A stretch of DNA of 64,000 nucleotides, taken from positions 22,070,501-22,134,500 of the forward strand of contig NC_059347.1 in assembly GCF_019703515.2 (NCBI RefSeq), in the 5' to 3' direction. Below the pieces are notes generated by a model. It did not search any database, had not been told where the DNA came from, and worked only from the letters and a program-made list of their open reading frames with translations. Position numbers and translations under genes: made by a program. The stretch comes from Myxocyprinus asiaticus. Taxonomy: Eukaryota > Chordata > Actinopteri > Cypriniformes > Catostomidae. Position 1 is the stretch's first letter; every line of letters begins with the position of its first letter. Of this stretch, positions 45,885 through 57,589 are shown piece after piece.

Positions 45885-46122
45885 GTAGAGCTGAGGAGGG
45901 CGGGGCCGGGCTGGAATGAGACACACCCGGTCCCCAATCAGCCTGATGGGGCGCGCGAGGGATAAAGGCGGCCGGGGACGACAGTTCGAGAGAGAGAGAG
46001 AATTACAGACAGCTGTGCTGTGTTTTTAGTTGTGTGTTTTTGGTTGGGTTTTTGTTTAATAAATTGTTATTTAAGTTGTCAAGCCGGTTCTCGCCTCCTC
46101 CTTTCCTCTAAACCCCCTTACA
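45885..46122 (+). repeat. 3' LTR
   Basis: Begins tgtagagctgaggagggcgg and ends ccccttaca. Main differences from the 5' LTR are single substitutions and a short indel (ttgttatttaagttg here against ttattaagttg there). The low divergence points to a fairly recent insertion. Confidence 0.88.
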
Positions 46123-46297
46123 GAGTTATATTTTGTACTGTTCTCATCCAAAATAATTTGCACCATTCACTTGCATTGTATGGACCTACAGAGCTGAGAT
46201 ATTCTTCTAAAAATCTTCATTTGTATTCTACAGAAGAAAGTCATATCTGAAATGATGAGAATATTGTTTTTGGGTTAACTATTCCTTTAATGATCAT

Positions 46298-46301
<4 letters not shown>

Positions 46302-46355
<54 letters not shown>
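46302..46355. repeat. (AT)n microsatellite
   Basis: About 27 units, just outside the right TTAA MITE arm. Confidence 0.95.
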
Positions 46356-46357
<2 letters not shown>

Positions 46358-48189
46358 TCTATGTTGGCTTGATAAAATTGCTTTTCTCTATATGGAGGCC
46401 ATGCTAGACTATTGCAATAGATAAACACCTACTCTAACTCACTTCTGGAGGCATGCACCACTCCAACAAAGAGTCTGTCAAGTAGTTAATAGCTTAATTG
46501 GGCTGATCTGTGTTCAGTTCGTTAGAGTAATTTATCAGAAAATTGACTGGGTGAAATGAAGAGAGGGCAGCCCTTAAACAGACATGTGACTGGATGCAGT
46601 CACAGGAAGTACAGAGCTGTCCCTTTCAGAGCTCACACCATCAAAGCAACCATCACATCAGCTTAGAATAACACAGTTACATCCTCACCATGGAAGGATG
46701 TGGTGACTTTTTTTTATTTTTATGAAGGTAAAATTTTAAATGTATGTATAAAGGAAAGTGTATGTTTTTTGTTTTGTTTTTGTTTTTTACAGTTTTTAAA
46801 CACATTTTTTCCTTTACCTGTTCATTTTAAATGGTCTTAAAAATGAATGAAGTCTCTCAATTAATATGTGGTTATAAAAGAATTATAAAAGGTATAGCAT
46901 GTCACACCAGGACATGTGCAAAAAAGTACAAAAGGCATCCCATTAGCGATTTCAGAAAGCCTCACATTTCAATTCAAATCATAGGTGTCTCTGCCATTTA
47001 TATTGCGAATTGTTGATGCTTTCTCTTGATCCGACCATGATGATGGTTACATTATGATCAAAAATAACCTTTATGTCCTGGAGATGCTGCCAGTGTATGC
47101 TGCTGTTTTGATAGGCTCCATTGACCAGATCCTTGAGTTTCAACACAAACACTCAGCGGCAGGTGCACAGCTGTGACGTAATAAACACTCGTGCCACTTC
47201 CTTTTTGCGGGCCGGATTTCTCTATATTTTGTAATTAAGGGTGAATGTACAATGCAGCACAGGGCCAGTGCAGAAAGAAGTGAAGAGGATGCCTTTTCAT
47301 TTAAGTGCCTTCTTGAGTCTATCACGAAGCTGAGGTTGCCAGTGCACCCACATCTAATCATGAAAGAAAGCCTCCTCATTATTTCAAGTCATCTGTAAAG
47401 GAGGGTGGCACTTAAAATCCCACCAAAGAAGTCCGGGTAATTGTATTTTCTATTTGAATGATGATAAAAAAAGAGAAAGAAAAACATTTGACAAAAGTCA
47501 AAGGTTTTTCGTTTATCATAGGGCGCTCAGGTTGTAAAATAGGTTCCAGCAAAGAAGAAAGCACACTGTGGTTTATTCAAAACATTCACGCTGACAAATT
47601 GAAACAGCCTTTTATGCTGGTTTTGACAATCCCAGTTCAAACAAGAGCAAGAAATACACATCTTGCAATAATAAATGCCACAGTGTTAAGTGCCACTCTC
47701 GTCTATAGTAGAGCGACTTCAAATGAGATCTTTGGTTAACACTTGCCTCACTGCCTCTGGGTGCCCTCATTCTGAGAATTGTGAAGTACATCTCTCGCTG
47801 TCTTTTGCTCTTCCTTTTTTGTTGCTGTAAGCATTGTTTTGCTTTCAAGTTAATGATTTATTTACTACCTATTAGGAAGAAAATACAGCCAGAGTGCAGT
47901 GTATGGGCAAAGAATACCCTAAAAGAATAAATAATCAGCCCTTTGTGTTATTTAAGATTGAATTGTGCAAGTGTTGAATGCAGTACAAACACAACTGTAA
48001 CACTTGAAGCAGAATAAAATATCAGAGCGGCTATTTGCACCAGTTGTAAATAGCATCTGCCAGGGTGCAAATAGCATAAAATATATGATTTTGCCAGTAG
48101 GACTTGTCAGGATTGAGGGTTGTATCTAATAGTCTAATGACAATTCGAAAAGTCGCATGAAATTGTGCGACTTTATGCACATAGAGAGC
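46356..48189. other. Non-coding DNA, candidate conserved block at 47085-47440
   Basis: 47085-47440 is repeat-free, less AT-rich and without a clear open frame. 48014-48080 shares a tatttgcacc/ggtgcaaatagc motif with 26725-26790. No gene supported. Confidence 0.3.
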
Positions 48190-48620
48190 AATCAGCAATT
48201 TCAAATTGATACAATTCAGGCATCAAATTTGAGCAATCCTTCTATCCAACAATTTACTGTAAGAAAGGAAACATCTGTGAACAAATTGTGTTACTCATTC
48301 CATATTTATTGATGCAATTATGTATGTCAATAACTTGTAATACACTTTCCTTGTCTCTTTCCAAACCCCAATGTTTTATTTCTTTCATGGCATACAAAAT
48401 GGTTAGGTTTACGGACTGGGTAAGGTGTTACTTCATGGGTAAGTTTAGGCTTGGGTTATGGATAAAATTTAAGAAAAAGCATAATAACATTGTTTGTTGG
48501 TTTGTTTCTTTTTCTCTATTGGTATAAAAGTTTAAAAAGAAAATTTGTATGATATCTTAGAATTTCCCCATTTCATACAAATTATTATTATTATTACAAC
48601 TTGTCATAAGATTTTGTTAG
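48190..48620. repeat. Dispersed repeat, copy 1 of a pair
   Basis: Matches 58560-58820: both contain aatttcaaat, gatacaat, ggcatcaaa, then aagaaaggaaacatctgtga/aagataggaaatgtctgtga, gttactcattc and atatttatt, and end with a ttattattacaacttgtcat/tattattacgatttgtcatg block. It contains extra sequence in the middle. Probably an old DNA transposon. Confidence 0.6.
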
Positions 48621-48693
48621 CTCTATCTCTACTACCAGAGATCCCAGATTTCATTCAAAGCCTTCTGTTTGATTTCTCTTTAAGAAATCCATA

Positions 48694-48695
<2 letters not shown>

Positions 48696-48754
<59 letters not shown>
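48696..48754. repeat. (AT)n microsatellite
   Basis: About 29 units. Confidence 0.95.
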
Positions 48755-48757
<3 letters not shown>

Positions 48758-50966
48758 ATTAATATTTATATTATTTTAACTTATCAAACAACCACTCAGT
48801 ATTCAGTATTCAATCAGTATTAAAAAGTAACAAGAAAAGATTTATAAGGTCTAGATTTATATTTCCACAGTTACTGATTTTTTTTTACTTTTATCTATAT
48901 ACAATCTGATATTATAAAATTACCTTACAAAAGAATGTCATTTTAAGTTCTCACAGTTAACTAAATTGAAAAATGTTGATCTTTTAACCTTTAATCCAAA
49001 ATTACCTGAACATCAAGCTTCTGCGACACCTTTTTATTTTTTTTATTTTTATTTTTTTGCATTTTTCAGGTTTTTGTTGAGATGCCACAATGACATTAAA
49101 ATATTTAATGTCATAATGCAATGTAATATTATTTTGTGCTACATTTCAATGTATGATTTGTGCATTTTATAAAATAAGAGAACTGGGAAGAGGGCCAACA
49201 TACATTTTACAGCACTGTAAATGGCTTGTCCACTAAAGGCATATCATTCAATGTTGCTCTTGTAAATATTGCCAATGTCAAACATTTAAATCACTGCTGA
49301 AGGGGTGCAAATGTGGCTGTTCTCCTCCACTGGCGAGCTTCAATCAATTAGGCAAGGCTGAGAAGGCTGGTGGCTGTGAGGGGCTATTTAAATTTAAATG
49401 TACGTGTCATCTCCAAGCACCTAGTGGGGGCTGCATCACTTTCATTCCAAGGGGAAAAAGACATTAACACCGTCTGTCCTTTTTTCCACCAGCTTGTCCT
49501 CCAGAAGCTAATTCTTCAGCCACTAGTGAAGTCAAGAGAATTCTCTCTAGGACACTGCAGTCAGTGCGGCTCTCAGACTTGATGTTTCAAAACTTTCCTT
49601 TGTTTACACCTCACTCCCATGTGAGGCAGTGTAGAAAGGGGTCTAATTGAAAGTGACAGCTCTTTAATTGAGGAGGTCTTAAAGCAGTGCCTGTCTGATG
49701 AATAACGATTGTAGTTTCACCAAAATGCATGCTTAGACCGATAACATGGATTGTACAGGTTCTGGACAAGTCCGTTTTATTTTATTTGCACTATTGTCAG
49801 TGTGTGATTTACTATAATTGATTAAAGGATTTGAATGCTGCTATTCAGGTGTTGAACAAGTAGATTCCTTAACATCATTACTTATTTAAGTGTACAGGGT
49901 TTCATAATTTGTCATCTTAAACCATTTTCTGAACATAATAATAATATATAAATTCATATATTAATTTTAATACTGATAACAGTCCTGTATTCATCTTGGT
50001 TTATCTTAAATATTGTCTAAAAGATTCATGTCTCATGAATGTGCGTTTAGTAGAAACTAATAATGAGCAAATCGCAGCTGTGGTGATGTTAGGACATTCA
50101 GCATGCATGAAGTGAAGGTACTGTAGAAGGAGTTGTTTTGTGTATGTGTGGTGAGGTAGGAAGTCTTTGCTATTTATCGCCATGCTAGGCAGTGCTTAGT
50201 GGACCAGAGCCCCTTTAAATTGAAATATAGCTGAGTTTACTCTTCTGATTAGACCTTCAACTGCAAAGCACTGTGCCTTCATCTGAAGACATTCTTCTCA
50301 GTGACATGCAGTTGTGTCCAAATTAATGTGCAAATAAGCACCAGAAGCCATTAAGATAGCTTAGTGTAATCATATAAATTTTCTCAAAATGATTAAAGGA
50401 GATAACAGCATGTGAATATTTATTTTCTGTTCTCATGAGGATAATAGTCTTAACAAAAAACAGGCAATGTAATAATCACAAATGATGGATCTGAAATGGC
50501 TTCATGACATTTTGTGCTGATAGACAGCACAGCTAAATCACATTGCCCTACCTGTGTTATGACACTTTTATTGTTTTGACATCATTTCAGTGCAGTTTCA
50601 TTCATACCAATTAACAGAATAAGCATTTAATATTTTACATTCTTGTGAAGTTGGCAAATTCGATATAAATTAACAATGAAGTCAATGCAGCAAATCTAAT
50701 ATTGTTAGTAATATTTACAAAGAGAAAATATTTTATTGTCCAATTTACTAAAAATGTATCTGTGTGTTTCAGTACTTATTATACTACTCTACCACACTAT
50801 TAGATCTCAATGAGATTGGAAGGATTACAAAGCATTGGTAAATCAGCCTGGTTTGATAGACTGGTACTGTGATCATAGACCAAGCAGTTAAGTTACTAAT
50901 GCAAGCAAAATGTTAAGTAATCACTGCAAGATCCTTCTTAAGGAAAATAAATTTTATACTCAACAT
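48755..50966. other. Non-coding DNA, candidate conserved block at 49330-49690
   Basis: No gene supported. 49330-49690 is repeat-free and includes ctatttaaatttaaatgtac and a cattccaaggggaaaaagac stretch. The remainder is AT-rich. Confidence 0.3.
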
Positions 50967-51170
50967 CCTGGTTACTTTCGTAACCTCCGTTCCCTGATGG
51001 AGCGAACGAGACATTGTGTCGATGTAGTGACACTAGGGGTCACTCTTGGGAGCCCCAAACACCTCTGCTTTTTGAAAAAAGGCCAATGGAAATTGGCGAA
51101 TGGAATTTGCATGCTACTACCCCGGACATACGGGTATAAAAGGAGCTGGTATGCAACCACTCATTCAGGT
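50967..51170. repeat. Left inverted terminal repeat, DIRS copy B
   Basis: cctggttactttcgtaacct to accactcattcag, over 90% identical by eye to 6584-6787. Confidence 0.9.
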
Positions 51171-51232
51171 TTTGTGCTGAGGAGCCGAGACAAGGTCCCG
51201 GCCATTTCAGCAGGTAGTTCAGCATTCTGGCA

Positions 51233-51332
51233 AGAGGGACACAACGTCTCATTCCCTCCATCAGGGAATGGAGGTTACGAAAGTAACCACTCGACGTTGT
51301 GTCGATGTAGTGACACTAGGGGTCCCTATACA
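51233..51332. repeat. Internal complementary region, DIRS copy B
   Basis: Inverse of the left tip (ctccatcagggaatggaggt, then tacgaaagtaacc) joined to the inverse of the right tip (actcgacgttgtgtcgatgt). Compared with copy A it lacks the ccctatctgtcac stretch at the join. Confidence 0.82.
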
Positions 51333-51959
51333 AAACACCACAACTAGCTGAACTGTGTTACGTGGACTGGTGGTGCAAGATGGTCAGACCATTGTGTGCC
51401 TCATAGCCAGCGCACCAGGCCATCACGTAACCTCCCCCAATACTCTTATGAGCGTCGAACGGTCCTTTGGGAACAAGTTGACTGCCCAAAAAATAGTGAC
51501 AAGCTAGCCCAGCCGTGGCCTCTTTTCCTCTTTCCCCAAAAAGAGTGGAATTTGTTAATAAATGCCGCCCAGAGATGGGGAGGTATTTTGAGTGGAAATA
51601 CGTCACATGGTCTTACCGAGTCTTGTCGGAAGTATGTCATGTGGAGAAGTCCCATGGTAGGTCCTACCCGAGGGGGAGGAGTTTCTACAAACATGGTGAC
51701 CGGGGGCAGAGGGGCCTCTGCCCAAGGAAGACGCAGTTTACCGACAGGGAAAGGATTTAGCGGACGATATCACATGGGGTCGCCTATGGGGAACCACCAC
51801 ATGTGGAGCACCTACCTCAGTACAGGGCCTAGTTAGCACAAGTATTGGGCCGGCAGCGAGTTTCTCCGCAAACTCGTCTGCCACAGTGCGAATGAGGAAA
51901 GTTATCCAGGGATCACAACTTGTGAACACGACTGGGAGTCAAAAGCGCACGTCTTCACC

Positions 51960-52529
51960 TCATGGGAGGGGAAGGGTGCTATGCGCAAGTGGTACACCCG
52001 GCCAGCTGTACACCCGGAATTTACCTGTTCGGACCTGACAACACACGGGACGAAACGGCTCAATCCGGAGATTATAGAACCTCGCAAAGGTGTTGGGTGT
52101 TGCCCAGCCCGCTGCTCTGCAGTTGTCTGCTAAAGAGGTGCCACTGGTCAGGGCCCAGGAAGCCGCTACACTCCTCGTAGAATGGGCTCGTAGTCCCACA
52201 GGGGCGGCACGTCCTGGGCGTGATATGCCATCACGATGGTGTCAACGACCCAGTGGGAGATCCTCTGTTTGGAGACAGCGCTTCCTTTCCACTGTCCACC
52301 AAAGCAGATAAAGAGCTGCTTGGAGCATTTAAAGCTCTGCGTGCGATCCAAATAGATGCATAAAGCACGCACCGGACACAGCAACACCAAAGCTGGGTCT
52401 GCCTCCTCCTGGGGCAGCGCTTGCAGGTTCACCATCTGATCCCTAAACGGGGTCATGGGAACCTTGGGCACATAGCTCGGTCGAGGTCTCAGGATCACGT
52501 GAGAGTAACCCAGACCGAACTCCAGGCAC
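51960..52529 (-). pseudogene. DIRS tyrosine recombinase C-terminal part, copy B
   Basis: Frame 52498-52166 corresponds to the middle and catalytic region, with TPFRDQMVNLQALPQEEADP and KQRISHWVVDTIVMAYH. A frameshift near 52200 moves to the frame 52199-51960, which has the HxxR motif as AHSTR and AGWATPNTFARFYNL with the probable catalytic tyrosine. The N-terminal domain, seen in copy A at 8400-8636, is deleted. Confidence 0.82.
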
Positions 52530-53075
52530 CGAGGTGAAGCGGACGCCGCTGAACCTGGGCAGGCGCCTGGTGAACTGAATCGTGTAGCTGAGTCGGACGG
52601 TCCGGGTCAGCCATTGTGACAGCTTGGAAAGCGTGAGCCACGTGTCCAAACTCCGGGTGAGGGGGACCAAGGGGATAATCATATCAGATGTACCGGCGAG
52701 TGGGGCCTCATGGCGGGGCAGAGCCTGAGTCGCCATGTCAAGGAGGCTCGAGCCCCGTGGCTGTGCTGAGTCCAGGGACATCGAAGCACTTACCTGGCTC
52801 CTTATACCCACCATAAGATTGGCCGGGGAGGGGGGAGGGGGGAGGCGGGAGGAGGAATATCGTCCCCACAGTCCATCGAAACCAACCCGGTGTGGGCATG
52901 TTTGTGCCACAGCTGTGTGTGCAGGGGCGGGGGTCCGCCGCTGGAGAGCCGAACCTGCCAAAATGGGATGGTGGACGGTGGTCATGACAACGGCCGTGCA
53001 CACCTGACATGTGACCCAGAGAACAAGGAAACCACTCTTTTGTTGAAGTTTTGGGTTCCGCAGCCTCTTGGGCAT
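52530..53075 (-). pseudogene. DIRS RT N-terminal region, copy B, truncated by deletion
   Basis: The frame from 53075 has IIPLVPLTRSLDTWLTLSKL and QWLTRTVRLSYTIQFTRRLP with FSGVRFTSV, the start of DIRS RT. The sequence then passes within the next codon into recombinase at 52529. No catalytic RT residue remains. Confidence 0.75.
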
Positions 53076-53079
53076 ACGG

Positions 53080-54629
53080 CGAAAAATGAAACAAAAGATT
53101 CTCCTCCCGGCCCTCCACCGGGGGTTGGAGTGGTCTGTCTACCAGCTCCGTGGAAGCTGGTCTCCTTGCCCCTGGGTCGCCCGTCTCAGGGGCGCTGCTT
53201 CCTACGGGTGGCGTCTGCTTCCTGCGGTGGGCTCCACGCCGGGGCCAGGCTGCGGGGCAGGCTGCGGCAGAGCCGGTGCTGTTGCTACAGGAGGATGCCC
53301 TTGGCGACGAGCAGACGGGTGCGGGGTCTTGAGATGTGCAGGGGCAGGATGTGTTGAATGGCCTCCGTCTGCTGCTTCACCGCCGAGAACTGCTGGCAAA
53401 GTTCTCGACAGTGTCGCTGAACAGGCCAACCTGGGAGATGGGGGAGTCAAGGAACCGTGCCTTGTCATCCTCTCTCATGTCGACCAGGTTGAGCCAAAGG
53501 TGGCGTTCCTGGACCACCAGGGTGGACATCGCCTGCCCGAGAGACCGCACCGTGACCTTTGTTGCCCGGAGAGTGAGGTTGGTCGCCGAGCGCAGTTCCT
53601 ACATCAATCCCGGGTCAGAACTACCCTCGTGCAGCTCTTTTAGCGCCTTGGCTTGGTGTACCTGCAGGAGAGCCATGGCGTGCAGGGCGGAGGCGGCTTG
53701 TCCAGCGGCACCATAGGTCTTAGCCGTCAGAGACAACGTAAACCTACAGGCCCTGGATGGGAGCTTCGGGCGCCCATGCCAGGTGGTGGCACTCTGCGGG
53801 CACAAGTGCATCGCGAGCGCCTTATCCACCTGGGGGATCACTGAATACCCCTTGGCCACCCCACCATCGAGGGTAATAAGAGAGGGGGAGCTGAAAGATC
53901 GGGACCAGGTGGTAAAAGGTGCCCCCCACGATCTTGTCAGTTCCTCATGCTCTTCCGGGAAGAAAGAAACCGGGACGGGGCGCAGCCGTGAGCGGCGTTC
54001 TGGGCCCAGGAACCAATCATCAAGCCGCGAGGGTTCGGGGAGAGTGGAGGGTTCCACTCAAGCCTGACCCTCGCAGCTGCCCAGGAAAGCATGTCCGTCA
54101 TCTCCGCGTCAGCCTGAGACTGGCCGACCATGCCCGAATTGGGAAGCCCAGCCGATGCCTCCGCATCAGAATGGACGAGCCCGCTGAGCCCGCTATTGAT
54201 GCTGCGCTCAATAACTCATCGTCTTCCCGGGCCCCGAATAAGAGATCGAACTCGCCCTGAGACGAGCCGGCGTTCTCATCCGAGAGCCCGACCGGGGCAA
54301 GCGAGCGTGCTGAGGAATGGGAGGTCCGTGGGGGGTTACCCGGTGGAGGTGGTCCCACTGGAGTCCCCAAATTGCCCCCAGTGCTAACCGACAGTGCTAG
54401 CCTCATACCCGTAGGTAGAAGGACTGAGGCGGGGAACTGCTGGGGTGGCTTGCTTTCTTACAAAGGCAAGCCGCGACTGCAATGTTGCCATGGTCATGTT
54501 CTCGCAAGACCCATCCACGAACGAAGTCTCCGTGTGGGCAGCACCCAGACACGTAAGACAGCGACCGTAGCCGTCAGAAGCGGAGAGAAAATGACAGCAA
54601 CCAGGAATAACACAAAAACGGAAAGGCAT
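53080..54629 (-). pseudogene. DIRS gag, copy B, broken
   Basis: Starts at 54629 with MPFRFCVIPGCCHFLSASDG and a CLTCLGAAH block, a zinc-finger-like N-terminus typical of vertebrate DIRS gag. Later pieces: GEFDLLFGAREDDELLSAAS (54406 frame), RSRLRPVPVSFFPEEHEELT, ITLDGGVAKGYSVIP and AAGQAASALHAMALLQVHQA (54057-53599), then DLALRATKVTVRSLGQAMS-type sequence. Stops and frameshifts occur near 54385, 54100 and 53600. It would package the RNA. Copy A has only the first 100 bp of it. Confidence 0.8.
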
Positions 54630-54832
54630 CTTTAAAAAGACGTTCCGTGTGTGCCGCTCTTTTAGAGTTGAAAATATACTCTTTTAGAATATACTCTCTT
54701 TTTGCTGTTCTGCCGAAGTGCCCAGGGGCGTTCGGGTGCAGAGGGGGAGAGGCCGCTGAAATGCACCGTAAATCCAGCAGACGAGGTGAATGAACTCATG
54801 AATTCAGCTCAATGAATAGAAAAAGAGAAATT

Positions 54833-55013
54833 CTGAATGAGTGGTTGCATACCAGCTCCTTTTATATCCGTATGTCCGGGGGAGTGGCATGCAAATTCCA
54901 CTCGCCAATTTCCATTGGCCTTTTTTCAAAAAGCAGAGGTGTTTGGGGCTTCCAAGAGTGACCCCTAGTGTCACTACATCGACACAACGTCAAGTGAGTG
55001 ACAGATAGGGAAC
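54833..55013. repeat. Right inverted terminal repeat, DIRS copy B
   Basis: ctgaatgagtggttgcatac to gtgacagatagggaac. The minus strand carries the cggatataaaaggagc TATA box at about 54861-54876. Confidence 0.9.
54858..54878 (-). promoter_or_regulatory. TATA-type promoter in DIRS copy B right repeat
   Basis: Minus strand reads gtccggatataaaaggagct wise; same position in the repeat as copy A's box at 10165-10186. One base differs (atataaaa here, gtataaaa there). Confidence 0.6.
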
Positions 55014-57589
55014 CACAGGAAGCAGTGTGTTCACCAACCAATTGTGATGTCCAACAAGATAATTCATTAAGCACCATTTACTTCATGACATTTAGATGAG
55101 TAATATTTAGAAGGCTGAGGATGGAGCCCTCAGTGTTGCCAAGAAGCATAAAAAAATATATATATTTTCCAAATGTGCCCCTATTTTTGTGAAATATTGC
55201 AATGCTGTCAATTTTATAAAACAATAGGTTTTCGAGAAATAAGATGCCCTGTAACAACAAGAATACCACACATACGCTATTAAATTTTCATTAATTTTGC
55301 TATAAGAATAATTTGTCACTAGTCAGAGAATACAAGCCTACAAAACTAATACGTTTTGCAATGCTCTTGTAATCAACACATTTGCAGAAAGCAAACAAGG
55401 CCACTACATTTTCAGGGCTTCTGCTGAAATACATTATCCGGCCTTGTTAATCAAAGCTCAGGCTGTCAAAATACACACTCCCTGCCATGAATTGGTAAGG
55501 GTTGTAATAGTTTGATGACTGACCTTGAAAATGCTTTCTCTTTTTGTTTCATCTTAAAACAATATAAATAAAAGAAAACCAGTTAACATTAGGTGGACAT
55601 ATATGAACAAAATTATAATCTTCCTATATTGCAACATGCACTAATAATGCTAAAATGTCTAAAGCTAACATGCTTGGTGCAGTTCTTTGTGGAAAATACA
55701 TAACATAATATTTCCCATAAAATTGTGAGGTTTAGCAACTAAATTGTTGCACTTGCTGAGGATGTTTAGTATCCGTATGTTCATAACACAGGCATGCTGT
55801 CTGAGGGAAGAGATTTTTCCAGACTGCATGCATGTTCTGAGGCAAGAGACATTTCTTCAGGGGCTTGCTGTCCTAACACATTTACGTCTGGCCATCAGCC
55901 GAGATGAAACACCTGCTGTTGGGAAGAAACAAAGTGCACTAATCCAATATGTATTTCAGACATGTTAAACATCACCACCTCCCCAGAGACCGGGCACTGC
56001 AGGGCTATGGGAGAGAATTTTAAAGCAAATTGTTCTAATTTATGTAGGGACAATAAATCAAAATTAGGGTGAGGACAGTGGAATGTACTTCTCTGTAGTG
56101 GGAAAAAAGTTGTCCAATTTGGTGCTTTGCCCCTATATGTTTGCCCCTATGTTTGTTTTAGTGGCATTATTTAAACTCTTTCCGCTTTATACTATTGTAC
56201 GTTTATGGGAAACTCAGAGAATGGAATGATATCATTGCATTAAGTGCAGGGTATAAATACTGGTGGAGCCTATCAGGATTTACTATTTGATGGACAGTGG
56301 TTTCAATGCTTCATAAAATTTAATGACCTGAAATATGTGCACGTTTGCATTTTAATGTACATGAATTGGCCTACCACTTATATCATAGGTCATTCAAACT
56401 GTGTTTTGAATCATGTATTAGAGGAAATTAGATATGTATTTTTATTGGCTTACCTCTAGCTAAATCTTAAATATCTCTTTTAGGAAAAGGAATCTGATTG
56501 CGATTGTACAAAACAGTTCCTCTTTGGGTCTACAACTGCAGAGGATCTGAAGGCTGGTAGATTGTCTATTTACATATAGTTGAAGTGTTATAAAAATGCA
56601 AGAATATCAGAGAGAAGTGTCATTTTTATTTTAAAATTGCTAGATGACAAAAGTCTATCTCAGAAACCACTTAAAAGGCCCTCCTAATGGTGATTCTAGA
56701 CAATTATGGCCATTTAAAAAAAGGGGGGTACCATATCCAAGCATCTTGCCAAAAATAATGTCCAAATTCTGGGTGTAAATGCTCCTCATCTTTGGAAGTC
56801 TTTGATGATGATGATGTCTGTGATAGGGGCAGCTGCTGATGGGATGTTGATGGATGTCTAGAGCAAAGCTGTCATTCAGCTGGAACTGGAGGCTTTGGTC
56901 AGTCATGCAGTTATCTGATATTGATGATCTTTCTCTCACACACACACTTCCACACCACCTCTCAAAAACTTGCAGTTTTTTTTTTCTCCATCACAAAATT
57001 GAATATTCACATTAAATATTGCAATGTAAATCATGACATACCAACAAGGGCGTAGATTTGGCTTGAACATTGGGGGGGTGGGGGTGGGCAGTGGGGGGTT
57101 TGCAGTGTGAAGAATTTACATGTTTCCATTGATCATGGTATAAATTTGTGTACTTGCTTGTTTTTATTATTGGAATCCACACCCCTGCATACCAACGTAG
57201 TCACATGACAACTCCTAACAATTCAAACTAGATGGTGAAATCGTAAGATATCGTCAGAGACAGTTTAGCAGAGATGGAGCACTTGTACTAAAATTAATGG
57301 AATAAATTGGAACAGCCAACGGATGTAGAAAAGGAAGTCCCGCCTTACAGGTAAAAGAGCCAGTCACCTTTTAGATATAGACATCGCCTGTCAGTCAATT
57401 TGAGAACATGCATGTGCATTAGCTGAACCAAAATGTAAAACAGATTTTTTTATGTGTGATCTGAGCTAAAGAAGCTTAATTTATGATACAATTTTTGTCA
57501 GATTTTACTGCTGATTTGAAATATGTTCTTTGATCATAATCTTGATCGACCGTTTTGTTTTTCCCCATTCAAGTTGATAGGAGCTGTTC
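55014..57589. other. Non-coding DNA, nothing coding supported
   Basis: AT-rich. A gatgatgatgatg run is at 56805-56818 and a G-run at 57070-57100. The frame 56945-56655 (minus, 96 codons) has no known domain. No gene recognised. Confidence 0.4.

Larger units (their letters stand above)
44944..46122 (+). mobile_element. Short LTR retrotransposon without pol (TRIM-like)
   Basis: Two LTRs (44944-45176, 233 bp; 45885-46122, 238 bp) are nearly identical. The flanks are the 5-bp repeat gagtt (44939-44943 and 46123-46127). A primer-binding site follows the left LTR and a purine-rich stretch (cgggaggag) precedes the right one. The internal region, about 708 bp, is very GC-rich and encodes no recognisable gag or pol. 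Such elements move, if at all, with proteins of a full-length relative. Confidence 0.85.
44517..46292. mobile_element. TTAA-type MITE split by an LTR element
   Basis: Left arm ttaaagggatagttcacccc with gactttctttcttctgccga; right arm agaagaaagtcatatctgaa and gggttaactattcctttaat. The left part ends at 44943 and the right part resumes at 46123. Inner arms also pair: catttgtattctacagaaga against ttctgccgaacac. Confidence 0.7.
50967..55013 (-). mobile_element. DIRS-type retrotransposon, copy B (deleted)
   Basis: Same family as 6584-10319: same termini, internal complementary region, recombinase and promoter. The minus strand reads right repeat, gag, N-terminal RT, then directly recombinase. The RT core, RNase H and recombinase N-terminus are absent. 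The flanks (ctcaacat to the left, cacaggaagcag to the right) show no target duplication. About 4.05 kb. Confidence 0.88.

Noticed and set aside
45114..45926. 270-codon minus-strand open frame in the GC-rich LTR element
   Set aside because: GC-rich tandem repeat lowers stop frequency in all frames; several frames are open at once, and it runs opposite to the LTR orientation and through both LTRs.
53068..53643. 191-codon plus-strand open frame
   Set aside because: It is the antisense shadow of DIRS gag, which is clearly recognisable on the minus strand.
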